Assembly: GCA_021234155.1 (NCBI GenBank)
Contig: JAJEKV010000004.1
Span: forward strand, 25,087,662-25,151,661
Length of the DNA: 64,000 bases
Origin: Isoetes taiwanensis
Taxonomy: Eukaryota > Streptophyta > Lycopodiopsida > Isoetales > Isoetaceae
Direction: 5' to 3'
Shown: positions 36,885 through 47,652 of the stretch, piece by piece
Layout: every line of letters begins with the position of its first letter
Position numbering within the stretch: position 1 is the stretch's first letter
Notes under the pieces: model-generated
What the model was told of the DNA's origin: nothing
What the model saw: only the letters and a program-made list of their open reading frames with translations
The model's database searches: none
Program-made: the position numbers and the translations under genes

Positions 36885-39165
36885 TTAGTGGCTATATATA
36901 GCCAAATGGCGATTTTTTAGGGCATCTAGGCAATTTTTGCGGCGAATTTTATGAAGAGAGATTTCTTTTTAAAAAATAAAAAATAGCCATAGTTAAAACA
37001 AGTACTCCATTACTTTTTTAGGATTAGCCAAACTATTTCCCCCCTTTTCCTTAAAGAAAAGGGGATTAGCCTTTCTTTATATTATGATATTTATATATTA
37101 AATCATTAATAGCCAAATAAAAATGAATTCTTATTATAGACTTTTACACATCCCCACCTACCATCAGTTTTTCAAACTATGAATTTCTATTATATATACC
37201 ACATATGCATCTTCAAAAAGGAATTGTAAGAGATGGCCAATATCCCTCTAGATGCCCGAGTTGGTTGCATAACATCTTCCTTCAAGGGTTAGAGATAAGT
37301 GCAATTTGATCACCATATCTACAAGATGTCGTTGTATTGAATGTAGTTCAGATTATGGATATTATAAGCTATGTTGTGAGCTTCTGTTAAAAGTTTTTCA
37401 ATATTATTGTATGTTCCTTGATTGTTAATTATTATTTGTAATTGTAGTACAATATATCTAAAGCTACAGAATTTAATTTACATTTTTTGCTTTTTCCAAT
37501 AAAAAACAAGGTGCTGCGCACGGAGGGTTGCCCTCCATGGCCGGAGGGTGAAGTGGCTTCGGAACAGTTTGACAACGACAGTACCACCCTATCATTCCCT
37601 GCCCTCTTGTTACTCCAAGAGTACACATTAGAAGAAGAAGGGGCGTTTGTTGTCTCCATTGTGCGCATTAATCTGTCAAAATATTATGTGATGAGACATG
37701 CCTGTATCAATTTTCTCTTGGTCTGACCCACATTCTATGTAGTCAAGTACATAACTACATAACCAGTAAATAACTACATAGCCAATATAAAATATCGTTT
37801 TTAAAATTTTGTCCAACATATATCCATCATATGCCCAACATTTATATATTCTTAACACTTTCCCATCATTTTTTTGCATATGTTGGCTAATATTTGTAGA
37901 ACATTTTCTTTGACATTATATTTTTTACAACAAGTAATTGTCCAATATTTAATGCGTAACACTTATTAATATTTCGAGAACTATTTTTCAACATTGCTAA
38001 ACCAGGATTGCATAACATATATGCAAGTAACATTTGTCAATGTTTGCTAAGTATTTGCCATGATCTACCCATGCATAGCTATCATTGAAAGTAAACCCAA
38101 TCTAAGAAATAGCATTCTGCAGTTTTCTACCCCTCCTCAATGCTAAAATTGCATTTCACAATCCTCCAAACGCATTGGACTTGCAAGCTTTTACCCATGT
38201 TTACGTATGTAGGTTTCACCAAAGGAACCAAAGAAACAACTAGAAGATGTGCAACGATATTGTAAATATGATTGTTATTGATAGGCCATGAAACTATTAA
38301 AGATGTTAGCTAATCTATTATTATTGAAGGAAGTTGAGAACCATCAACAAATTGCATCAATTGTTTTAATAATGCAATCCTCCACTAGCAGGGGTGCACA
38401 GGGCGCGATTGTATGTTATATATCTGGTACTGGTGCAACGTGTAGAGGAGGATCGGTCACCATTTATCGATTTATATGAGTATATGATGCCATGAATTAT
38501 TGGGGGTACCTACTAGTGGGGATAGTTCTCTTAGGACGTATTGTTAGTATTTTAAAGGATCATTGCATAAAGACATAGCACCATTGGTATTTTAGATCAT
38601 TATTGGTCCATTCATGGGCAGATATTGAAGGCTAGATTTGAATATGAAAACATCGTGGCAACTACATTTCCAGTCTAAATGCTAAATCTAGTAGCATGAA
38701 GGAGATCTTTGACAAACTCCAAGCCCAAATGTCCATAATTGCAGCATATATCATAACTGTAGGGGCGCATTGCCTCCCAAGTTTTATGATTATTGGCTCT
38801 AGTCTGAAAAGAGCAAAAACTTAGGCATGATTATGAGCATAAACATTATAAGAAAATTTATGCACTCATCTTTGTATGACATTAAGAACCGGTTTGCAAA
38901 GTTCTTAGTGTTGAGGGACATAGGGATAAGGCCAATGCTAGCATGCAGTCCTAAATCTTAGGCCCATGGTAATGATAAAGTATAAGAGTAGGATGGCATA
39001 AGCATTTTTAAAAAACAGCACTTTTTCCAGAAGTCTTCTCAGCTCATGTTTGGAAGCAGTGATGCCACAAAAAAAAAAGATAGAGATGGCGGAGTGACAT
39101 CATGTTCCTTCATTTTCTTGAACACCCTCCCCCATGTTATAATGTTATGCCAAGACACCTGACCA
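36885..39165. other. AT-rich sequence upstream of gene B, no gene
   Basis: The first about 70 bp (36850-36920) include the gene B leader with AAGCTTTTGGCTATGGAGG, related to the tandem repeats at 44.5 kb. No coding similarity is recognised in the rest. One short dispersed repeat lies at 37505-37571. Confidence 0.4.
37505..37571 (+). repeat. Short hairpin repeat related to 50.13-50.20 kb
   Basis: AAGGTGCTGCGCACGGAGGG followed by TTGCCCTCC and GTGAAGTGGCTT. It matches in reverse orientation 50130-50203, and CGGAGGGTTGCCCTCCG forms a hairpin. Confidence 0.8.
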
Positions 39166-39720
39166 CATTAGGGTTTTTTTGTGATTAAAAAAGGGCCTTC
39201 AAAACATGCCAACTAAGCCAAATGAAGATAAATGAACTACCAATAAGAAATCAGAGCCTGACGGGTCCAGTCAGCAAAACTGTTATAACTAACTTATTGG
39301 ATCACATTTTCTAGCATAACTGTTGATAGAAAAGTCCAAATGAGCTCTCGTTTAGTGCAATAGATAGATCTCGTTGAGATCTTTCCAACCTTAGGTGCTT
39401 TGCACATATTTTAACCACTTATGATTGTCAAAACTCCAAAAAATATGGTTTTTACCATTTTTTACTATTCTACGGGGCTAAAAGATATGTAAACCACCCA
39501 AGGTTGGAAAGATCTCAATGAGATCTATCTATTGCACCAAACAAGAGCTCATTTGGACTTTTCTATCAACACTTATGCTAGAAAATGTGATCCAGTGAGT
39601 TAGTTATAACTGTTTTGCTGACTGGATTACCAGTTCTGTTTTTTGATTGGTAGTTCATATCGCTTAGTCAGCAGTTCTTAGAAGGCCCTTTTATGATCTC
39701 AAAAAATCCCTAATGGGTAA
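39166..39720. repeat. Foldback element with ~235-bp inverted arms
   Basis: The left arm (39166-39418) and right arm (39483-39720) are reverse complements with scattered mismatches, separated by about 65 bp. Landmarks occurring in both arms are AGTCAGCAAAAC, GGATCACATTTTCTAGCATA, AAAAGTCCAAATGAGCTC and CAATAGATAGATCTC. A transcript would form a long dsRNA stem. No coding sequence is seen. Confidence 0.9.
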
Positions 39721-39821
39721 TGGCTGTGCATTTTCTACAAATGCCTGTACTTGCAAAACTCTCCTTGGTAAAGCTGGCTGAATATGTAAAGTTAGCAAAG
39801 TTGGGAGGTAAAAAATATTAC

Positions 39822-40080
39822 CTTCCTAGTTTTCTCATCAATATCCTTTGAAAGGCGGAGCCAGGCAGAATATGTAATTGCCTCAAGCACGGTACATGTG
39901 GGGAGTGAATATAATTCTGCTCACAGTTACCGATATTGCGTGAAAATGTTTCTTGTCTTTTGGGATATCCAGAGATGTTGATGCTGCTTTCAATATAGCC
40001 TCCAGTTTTTCTTCCGGCCAGAACATCCATGAGAGTAGTTTTACCAGCTTCACTAACATCAATCAGAGCAGTATGGAAAC
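39822..40080 (-). pseudogene. PDR-type ABC transporter (ABCG) exon fragment
   Basis: One exon-sized fragment of the second nucleotide-binding domain of a pleiotropic-drug-resistance transporter: [20 protein letters not shown], then [11 protein letters not shown] and IHSPHV. The Walker A has Glu where Gly is normal (SEAGKTT). After IHSPHV a 1-nt shift is needed to continue ([20 protein letters not shown]). The rest of this about 1400-residue transporter is absent, so it is a dead fragment. Confidence 0.85.
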
Positions 40081-40365
40081 CAAATGCATTGTTCATAAGT
40101 GATCAATCTGTGTAGAAGTGATATGCTATACATACTGCAGGCATATCCACATAGTAATTTATGTGGTGAAAAGCTATGGATAGGGGCTGGAAAGGTAGGA
40201 TCATTCCTCTCATTCCTGTTGTGTCTTTCGAGGCATTAGAATCCCTATTTATGCTTACTCCATATGCAACAGCTGTTGGTTAGGATATAACAAATTAAAG
40301 GCCTCCAGGGATAATATACTATACCAATTATGCTCTTGGCTGATGTAAAGTGATTTGTTCTGATT

Positions 40366-41791
40366 AAAGCTTGTGGGAGCATAGGAGCCATAGAAAAAGG
40401 TCGAGAAATGCATGGACAGATTGTAGAAAGAGGATTTGAAAAAGATATCTTTGTTGGAAGTGCTCTGGTTGACATGTATGCAAAATGTGGTTAGATTGTA
40501 GAAAGAGGATTTGAAAAAGATATCTTTGTTGGAAGTGCTCTGGTTGACATGTATGCAAAATGTGGTTTACTTTCCGAAGCACGTCTGCCTATCCGTAATG
40601 TTGTGTCTTGGACCGCTCTTATTGCTGGATATGCTGAATGTGAATCTGGCAATGAAGCACAAAACTTTATGAACAAATGAAGCTTGATGGTTTATTTCCT
40701 GATGCTGCTACATTTGTTTGCATCTTAAAAGCCTGTGGCAGCATAGGGACAATAGATAAAGGTAGGGAAATACATCTTCAAATTAGACAACAAGGTCTTG
40801 AAAGAAATCCTTTGATTGGCAGCACACTGGTTGACATGTATGCCAAGTGTGGCTCCCTTTCAGAAGCAATAGAGGCCTTTGACAAACTATCAATTCGAGA
40901 TATTGTGTCATGGAATGCTATGATAAGAGGATACGGCACCAATCATGAGGGCAGCATGGCTATACAATGTTTTAAGGATATAAAGCCAAATTCCATTACA
41001 TTCAAAAGTCTCCTCAGTGCATGCAGTCGTGGAAGCTTGCTCTTTAGGGGTCAACAGTATTTCAAGTGGATGAGTATAAAATATGGCCTTGTAGCGACAA
41101 TGGATCACTATACTTGTATGGTTGACCTCCTTGCGAGATCAGGAAATTTGCATGAGGCAGAGAAACTGTTGCATTCTATGTCATTTTCCTTGCCTGAAGA
41201 AATGTGGACATCTTTGCTTAGTGCATGCAAAACCTTTGGAGATATTGAACTGGGATCCAGGTGCTTTCAGCAGTTAGTACAAATGAATCCAAAATCTGCT
41301 GCTCCTTACGTGCTTATGGAGAGCATCTATGCAACTGCTGAAGTGGGATAAGGCCAAGAAAATTGAGGAGATGCAAAATAGTGCAGGTGCAAGCTGCAAG
41401 AGCTTCGATAGAGGTGAACAATAATGTTCATGAGTTTGTTGTGGGTGACATTCAGACAGAAGAAATTTCAGGGCTGCTAGAAATGCTGAACTTCCGCATG
41501 AAGGAAGCTGGATATGTGCCAAATTTGGACCTTGTTGTAAAGCACACATTGGACAAGGATAAGGAGGCATCATTGTGTGGACATGCAGAGAAAGTGGCCA
41601 TTGCCTTCGGGCTCATCCATACACCACAGGGCCAATCATTGCGAGTGACAAGAAATTTAAGAATGTGCAACGATTGTCACAATGCAAGCAAGATTATATC
41701 TAAGATTGAAAGACGAGAAATCATTCTGCTTGAGACCAACTGGGTCCATCATTTTAAGAACGGTTTGTGTACTTGTGAAGACATGTGGTGA
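40366..41791 (+). pseudogene. PPR-DYW protein gene fragment
   Basis: PLS-type pentatricopeptide repeats ([52 protein letters not shown]) are followed by a DYW deaminase-like domain. The domain has HAEKVAIAFGLI, where the HxE motif is kept, and CNDCHNASKIISKI, where the zinc Cys pair is kept. It ends TCEDMW instead of the usual DYW. Such proteins edit organellar RNA. A 75-bp in-frame tandem duplication (40421-40495, 40496-40570) creates a TAG at the junction. A stop after FMNK (40676-40678) and a frameshift near 41345 break the frame, and the N-terminal repeats are missing. Confidence 0.9.
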
Positions 41792-42242
41792 TCTTGTTAG
41801 GAAAATGTATTACAAGAGGATATCTCACAACCCCTTTCCTTCTCTTGTAAAACATGTTACTATACAAATTCATATATCACAGCCATATTATCATTTGCAT
41901 CTGCTGAAATATCCAGTTCACTTTGCTGCTAGGGGTAAAGGGGGAGTTCACTGAAACATCTCCATCGTCCTGACATGATGTGTCAATGCATATAGCCTAA
42001 GCAACATGAGGAATGTGGTTCTAGGTAATTAGTTGGTTTCTGCTCTTTACAAGACCTCATCTTGAACATTTTTCACACCGGCGGTACAGATTCCAGCTGA
42101 CTTTGCATATGGTGGAGAACACCCATCCAAATAGAACCATTTAAAATTGACTTGAATTGACAATGTCCGATACTGCAATATATGTCCGTTCGAAGCTTCA
42201 CAACTGTCTTCCTATTTCCATATCCTGTAGTCTCCAGTCTCC

Positions 42243-43389
42243 TTATTTGCCCATGTGTGTGAGGATGCGATTTATCAATACTTCCTTTTTCCCAGTCAAT
42301 GGTAATTTCTTGTCCATAAGATAGTACTTCAGCTCAACCACTGTAAGATTTTTAAGCTGAAAACAAGTAAAAATAGCATGAACATCATCAGAGCCATTAC
42401 TTCAGCAGCAGCTTTTCTTTTTTGTGCTGTTACACTTCCCTTGGCGCACTCAGCTTCTGCTTCAGCTTCTTCCGCATCATGTGTAGGACCATATACTGCA
42501 TCTTTAAATGCCTGAACAGCCTCAACTACCTTGGGCCTAGATAAATAAACGATTAACAAAAAGATAGCCACATTCCACAGTAAACAGCCAACTTACTTTT
42601 TCATTCCTTCCTCATCTGGTAAACTAGTGTTTTGAATCTTTGGCATATCTTCATCTAAGGCAACAGCTTGGAGTATCGAATAATGCGTCTGCAATGCTGC
42701 TTGTATTTTATCTATTTAGCTAGATGTGGAACGGAAGCACAGACTTTTGAAAAGAATATTTTACCTGGATTCTCAATACTATACACACTGAAATCCTTCA
42801 ATTCTAGTCTTCTCACCATTGCTATAGCTTTATCTATTTGTTCACTGGTTGCACGTTCTACAGGAGCCTTCGGATTGGAGTGGAACTGTATGTAAACAGA
42901 ATTAGCGTATGCATTGATGGTTATGACCCAGTAAAGACATTGCTCGCCTTCTCAGCTGGACGAATATCCTCAGCATAAGGGAGATAAATCATGTGCATCC
43001 CTGGTGGTTGAAGCTGACCAGATTCATTTGTGATCTCTTCCTGTGAGAAGGCGAATGGACACATAAATGAATCAAATGATATGCTGAAGGATAATGCCTA
43101 GGCTAGACTTTCACTGCCCGGTGACAACTATAGAACAGAACTATTTAATCATACACCTGCGGAACCAATGCAACCATTTGTGGAGAAGCTGACTTCCCAT
43201 AAAAAGCAACAGCATATCTGCAGTATACAAAATACGCGCATTCCTTTATGTATTTGCAAAAGCATATCTGCAGTATACAAACTAAGAGCATTCCTTAGCG
43301 TATTCCTGATAAATAGAACAACAATACCTTTGCAACTCTAACATTGCTGAATGCAAAGCAATAAACGCACATGTGCTTCCATTAATAGC
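42243..43389 (-). pseudogene. KU70: KU70 (DNA end-binding protein) 3' half, seven exons
   Basis: Exons 43328-43389, 43157-43217, 42948-43040, 42765-42885, 42597-42696, 42401-42536 and 42243-42356 join in frame. They encode the end of the Ku beta-barrel (LQ|RYAVAFYGK; PPGMHMIYLPYAEDIRPAEK), the Ku arm (LELKDFSVYSIENP, then LPDEEGMK) and the SAP DNA-binding domain (LTVVELKYYLMDKKLPLTGK, INRILTHMGK, stop). Ku70 acts with Ku80 at double-strand breaks and telomeres. All joins keep phase, and one intron (42947-42886) uses a GC donor (AAG|GCGAGC). The vWA domain and first barrel strands are absent upstream, and part is duplicated at 43525-43718. I therefore call it a captured fragment, although the exons themselves are undamaged. 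Confidence 0.85.
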
Positions 43390-43524
43390 CTGCAAAAATG
43401 ACATGAAGCAACACTTCTGAGCAATGATCAAAGCACATATTACATGTTACTCATCTAATATGCAATTGCCATATCTACAATATGCTACATGTTACCTACA
43501 AAAGAATGACATGTTGCCCTCTTT

Positions 43525-43718
43525 CCTTCAATTCTAGTCTTCTCACCATTGCTATAGCTTTATCTATTTGTTCACTGGTTGCACGTTCTACAGGAGCCTT
43601 CGGATTGGAGTGGAACTGTATGTAAACAGAATTAGCGTATGCATTGATGGTTATGACCCAGTAAAGACATTGCTCGCCTTCTCAGCTGGACGAATATCCT
43701 CAGCATAAGGGAGATAAA
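43525..43718 (-). repeat. 194-bp direct duplication of KU70 exon/intron
   Basis: Appears identical to 42795-42988 by eye, covering most of one exon, a whole intron and part of the next exon. Identity that includes the intron means a very recent DNA duplication or conversion. Confidence 0.9.
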
Positions 43719-44202
43719 AAATCAATAGATTCATATCGGAGTACAACCTGTATGCATCGATTGAAAAGACCTCTTTTGTAATAAAACCATGTGGACACAT
43801 CTATGGTGCAGAATAAGGAAGCCTCTGTTAAAAAAACAGAAAGTGGAAATTAAGATCTTCATCAGACATAGAAATTTCATAGAAATTTCATTTCCTGGGT
43901 CGGAAAAGCTTGCAGAATGCATAATTCAGACATTCAACCTTCCCTGCTCTACCCAGGTCGATCCAGCCTTGTACAGCTGCAAGGACGAGAAGAATAACAA
44001 GCACAAGCTTTTATAATCAATCCCTTTTGTGAATAGCAGATTAGGGATTCAGAAAAGAAAAGGACCACAGGCTTCGATAGTGTGACAGATTCTTCCGATT
44101 TGCAAACAAGCGTTGCTCGGGAGTTTGGGAGCCTGCCAGTTACTCGGTTGAAGCATCCTGGATCCAGAATGCAGGTGACCTAGCATTTACAGCTAATAGT
44201 AG
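43719..44202. other. No recognised gene
   Basis: Short open frames only. There is no further KU70 exon. Confidence 0.4.
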
Positions 44203-44314
44203 GTTTTTAGCAGTCATCAGCATATCCTAGGTATATTCTAGCATATACCTAGGATATGCCATAAACCCACATAAACAAGGGTTTGCCCCCCTAGGGGCAA
44301 CCCAAAAATAGCCA
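44203..44314 (-). repeat. Short palindrome-rich dispersed repeat, copy 2 (reverse)
   Basis: Reverse complement of the 22231-22343 repeat, including TTTGCCCCCCTAGGGGCAAC and the flank AGCAGTCATCAGCATAT. Confidence 0.85.
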
Positions 44315-44486
44315 AGTGAAACATAATTCAAAAGTTTTGCCAAGTCCAAATATATATAAATGTAATAATAATAATAACTTTAGCCAAATTAATATCATAA
44401 AATCCTGTAAAATTTTAAAAAATAGCCAAACCATTTTTTATGAAAAAATATATAATATGCTTAATTTTTTCCCTGGTCCTGATCTT

Positions 44487-44650
44487 GGCTATGGAGGTTC
44501 GAATATGGATGTCAAGCTTTCAGCTATGGAGGTTCGAATATGGATGTCAAGCTTTCGGCTATGGATGTTCGAATATGGATGTCAAGCTTTCGGCTATGGA
44601 GGTTCGAATATGGATGTCAAGCTTTCGGCTATGGAGGTTCGAGCGGGAGG
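44487..44650 (+). repeat. 35-bp tandem repeat, about 4.6 units
   Basis: Unit GGCTATGGAGGTTCGAATAT plus GGATGTCAAGCTTTC, starting at 44487, 44522, 44557, 44592 and 44627. A single related unit (AAGCTTTTGGCTATGGAGG) lies at 36851 just upstream of gene B. The array sits 140 bp inside the right inverted repeat. Confidence 0.92.
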
Positions 44651-44790
44651 AAGGTTGAACAGAGCGCGGGAGGAGAGTTCAAAATTATTTGCCCTATTAA
44701 TGATTCATTCCAAGAATAATAATTTCTGGGGGGGAGGGATTTCCTTACATTTTGAATTTGTAAATGTAAAATACGGGCACTTTTTTTGCC

Positions 44791-44819
44791 CACCCTTTCA
44801 TGCTTCTACCCGTAAAGCT
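44791..44819 (-). repeat. Right 29-bp inverted repeat
   Basis: CACCCTTTCATGCTTCTACC followed by CGTAAAGCT; mate of 26159-26187. Immediately inside is a GGGCACTTTTTTTGCCC hairpin. Confidence 0.7.
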
Positions 44820-45495
44820 TTGGCGATACTTGCATATAAGGATTCAAATTCATGATTACTGTTCTCCAAGCATTTCTGCATCGCATGGAAAGATTTGGAT
44901 TGCCATGGGTCTGATCAGCCAGTAAGTGAGAAGCTTTCCATGATTTTTTGTCTATATTCTGCTCTGTACGTTTGTTTTCTTGCCTTTTTTTATCTTACTT
45001 CAGCATTTATTTTGTTAACATGAGCTATTTGGAGCAATTGAAGCAATTGTTAACTTGTTGGCTTCTTTAGCACATTTCGTAGATATTTAATTAATCAGGT
45101 ATCGTTCTTATTTTCAAAGTTTCAGTTTGATCAAAGAAAGTGCTCAGATTTTGTGCTTAAAAGTTTTTAGATTTAGATTTCCTTCTGTACCATGATTCTA
45201 CTCTTCAAACATTAGAATTTCCCGCGATTATAAGTATGTAAAAATGATAAGCAGGGGAGTTGTAGATGCAAGTTTTCCAGCGCCCAGTCCTCGCATAGAA
45301 ACCAGCTATTGTTTAATGGCCCTGCCCTTTTTGTGCTAATATCCCACAAGTCATTTGGTAAAAGCCCTTCCTAATGCAATTTTTACAAGTAATCCTTTTT
45401 TTCTGTTTAGAATTTGAACACACTTAAGATATTCAGATCTTGAGTCGTTGTCTAGAAACCAGTTGGAAAACTAAGTTTAGACAAGTTAAGCCTTT
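44820..45495. other. No recognised gene
   Basis: AT-rich sequence with no conserved frame. Confidence 0.35.
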
Positions 45496-45499
45496 TATC

Positions 45500-45765
45500 A
45501 TGCGCCTATGTTGCTGATGTATTGACTGAATGGACATGCAGATTTTTCCTTTTATCAAGCGCCTATGTTGCTGATATTTTGACCGGATTAACAGACAAAT
45601 ATGGTAAACGATCTCTTTTGTTAGCTACTTTTTTGGAACAAGCTATCAATCTATTCCATAGATTAGGATTTCCAAGAGATTTATTCGGTTTTATATGGAT
45701 TATCATCCCCATCATCACTCTCGTATTAGGAGTTACGATGGGAGTTCTAGTCATTATATGGCATA
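45500..45765 (+). pseudogene. ndhA: Plastid-derived ndhA fragment (NUPT)
   Basis: From about 45632 the translation LFHRLGFPRDLFGFIWIIIP and then LVLGVTMGVLVIIW matches the first transmembrane segment of plastid NDH subunit A, ending where LEREISAG should follow. The upstream codons (SSAYVADILTGLTDKYGK) are open but not recognised as ndhA. A 37-bp block (CCTTTTATCAWGCGCCTATG...) is duplicated at 45493 and 45550. Homology ends abruptly at 45765 against Copia sequence. Non-functional nuclear copy. Confidence 0.7.
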
Positions 45766-45774
45766 TCCTCTAGT

Positions 45775-46520
45775 TACAAGCCCAGTCTTGTGTCTAGCTA
45801 TGCTTCCATCAGAATTGTGCTTGGTTTTGAAAACCCATTTGTTTCCAATTACGTTTTGATCTGCAGTTCTGAAACCAGCTGCTAAGTATTTTGCTTCATA
45901 AGCATTCCATATTCATCCACCCAAAGTGGATTGGAAGCTGCTTCTTTAAATGTGACAGGAGCTTTAATGTCTATGATTTCTGTCTTAAATGCATAATGAC
46001 CTGCACTTGGCTTCGATGCAAGTTTGAGCTTGGCTTGAATCCTTCCTGATCTTTTCAAGAAAAGATAGTTTCCTGCAAGGCAGAGTCATAAGCAACATCT
46101 AATGATGGATTCTCCAAGGTTGAATGATCATGAGGGGACTGAGTAGCAGGAAGGATGTCAATGTCATCATCAAAGTGTACTCTACCTCCATCCAGTGAAC
46201 TAATGGAAGAATCTGAATCTGAAGATAAGTATCCATGCTCATCTTTATCAGAATATTAATGTGGGCAATATCCATGCTCATCTTTATCAGAATATTAATG
46301 TGGGCAAATAGATGTTGTACTAGTTTGATGCATCCATATTGCTCCTCATCATAGTATGATGCACTCTCTACAAAATCTGCACTTCTAGAAATAAACATGT
46401 CCTTTCCTTTGTTAGTGGATTATACATGTTCCATCCCTTTTTACTTATAGGATATCCTATGAAAATTCACTTGACAGCCCTGTTTGCTAATTTTACAAGC
46501 TTCTGTGGTTTTTTTTGTGG
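45775..46520 (-). mobile_element. Copia retrotransposon fragment (integrase end to RT start)
   Basis: Read on the minus strand: FIGYPISKKGWNMYNP (end of integrase), then FKEAASNPLWVDEYG and MLMKQNT (start of Copia reverse transcriptase). Several stops and shifts are present. No LTR was identified. Confidence 0.75.
46230..46307. repeat. 39-bp tandem duplication
   Basis: Two adjacent copies of TATCCATGCTCATCTTTATC plus AGAATATTAATGTGGGCAA within the Copia fragment. The length is 13 codons. Confidence 0.9.
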
Positions 46521-47460
46521 AAATTTGCAAAGCTTTGAATAAGCTTAAAATCATCTATATTTTCTACATGCCCTCTTCCAAGTCAAGTTTTTTCAGCTGC
46601 AAACCAAACCAAACCAAACCAAAGGGGGTTTAAGGGGGATTTTAATTTAAATGTGTTGGACCCAATGGTTGTGTTATTATCAATGGTAGTTATGTGTTGG
46701 TTGTTAATGTCAATGGTTGTTATGTGTTGGTTGTTATGTGTTAGGGGATTTAATTTTTATATGTTGGATGTTCATGGTTTGTGTTGCAAAAAAATTTTTT
46801 TGGCCCCTTCGGGGCCTTAGGAACGCCCCTCCCTCCCCGATGTGACAAAAATTTTAGAATTCAAACAAAAAAAAAAACTAGAATTCATTTGAGGCTTTCA
46901 TCACCTGTAGCTTTTGAATTTGATCACAATAAAACAAATAGAACATAAGTAAAAGTTACCATAAAGATAGAGCAGATTGATCCCATTATTCTGAAAGTCA
47001 TAAAGTTTGCAACACCCATACACAAATATTTTTCAACTGGAATTTAACAGAAGCCTTTGGCCTCCATGGATTCTTGTGGTGAGAAACCAAAGTGGGAAAC
47101 TTTTCTGCTTGTTAGCACAAGGATCTAGAAGCCTTGGAATTTGCTTAATAACTGCCTCAAAATCTAAAAATGCATGGTAATTTTTTGCAATCTTCATTCG
47201 GAATGAGCCATAAAACAATATCCAAAAGCGCAATCCTGTATTAATCAGCTGATAGGATGTGAAAGCCTACCAAACCCAGCCAACAAATTGCTGTTTTAGC
47301 ATAGATAACTTAACCAAACATATCCATATCATACACTATCAAAAAGATCTCGGAGAGAGCTTTCCAACGCAATAAAAATCATCTCAAACAGAACTCTGGA
47401 TCAAAAGTTATGATAAGAAATGTGTTGCCGGCGGGGAAACTGCACTACATGCGCTTTTTT
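46521..47460. other. No recognised gene
   Basis: Contains an AAACC run (46600-46622) and a TATGTGTTGGTTGTTA-type short repeat (46670-46745). No coding similarity. Confidence 0.4.
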
Positions 47461-47652
47461 ATGCCCATTATGCACCACATACACAAAAAGAGGGCTTTTG
47501 TTGTGAGCCATTGGTTGTTGACCATGAAAAAAAGGGCTAAAATCAATGGCCCTTCATGTGCCCATTATGCACCACACGCACAAAAAAAGGGCTTTTGTTG
47601 TGAGCCATTCGTTGTTGACCATTGAAAAAAAAAAGGCTAAAATCAATGGCTC
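47461..47652. repeat. ~97-bp tandem duplication
   Basis: Two units begin at CCCATTATGCACCACA (47464 and 47559). Both contain GGGCTTTTGTTGTGAGCCAT and GGCTAAAATCAATGGC. Confidence 0.9.

Larger units (their letters stand above)
26159..44819. mobile_element. Candidate large DNA transposon TE1 with captured gene fragments
   Basis: Bounded by a 29-bp inverted repeat pair (27 of 29 identical) at 26159-26187 and 44791-44819. Inside are convergent gene A (26.4-29.7 kb, +) and gene B (32.9-36.8 kb, -). Between 36.9 and 44.2 kb lie host-gene fragments (PDR transporter, PPR-DYW, KU70) and a foldback. I see no clear target-site duplication, so the outer limits are a hypothesis. The two-gene core at 26.4-36.9 kb is much better supported. 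The captured part could instead be a separate nested insertion. Confidence 0.4.

Noticed and set aside
44316-44855. 179-codon frame over the 35-bp repeat array
   Set aside because: The unit is 35 bp (not a multiple of 3), so the peptide merely cycles frames through the repeat.
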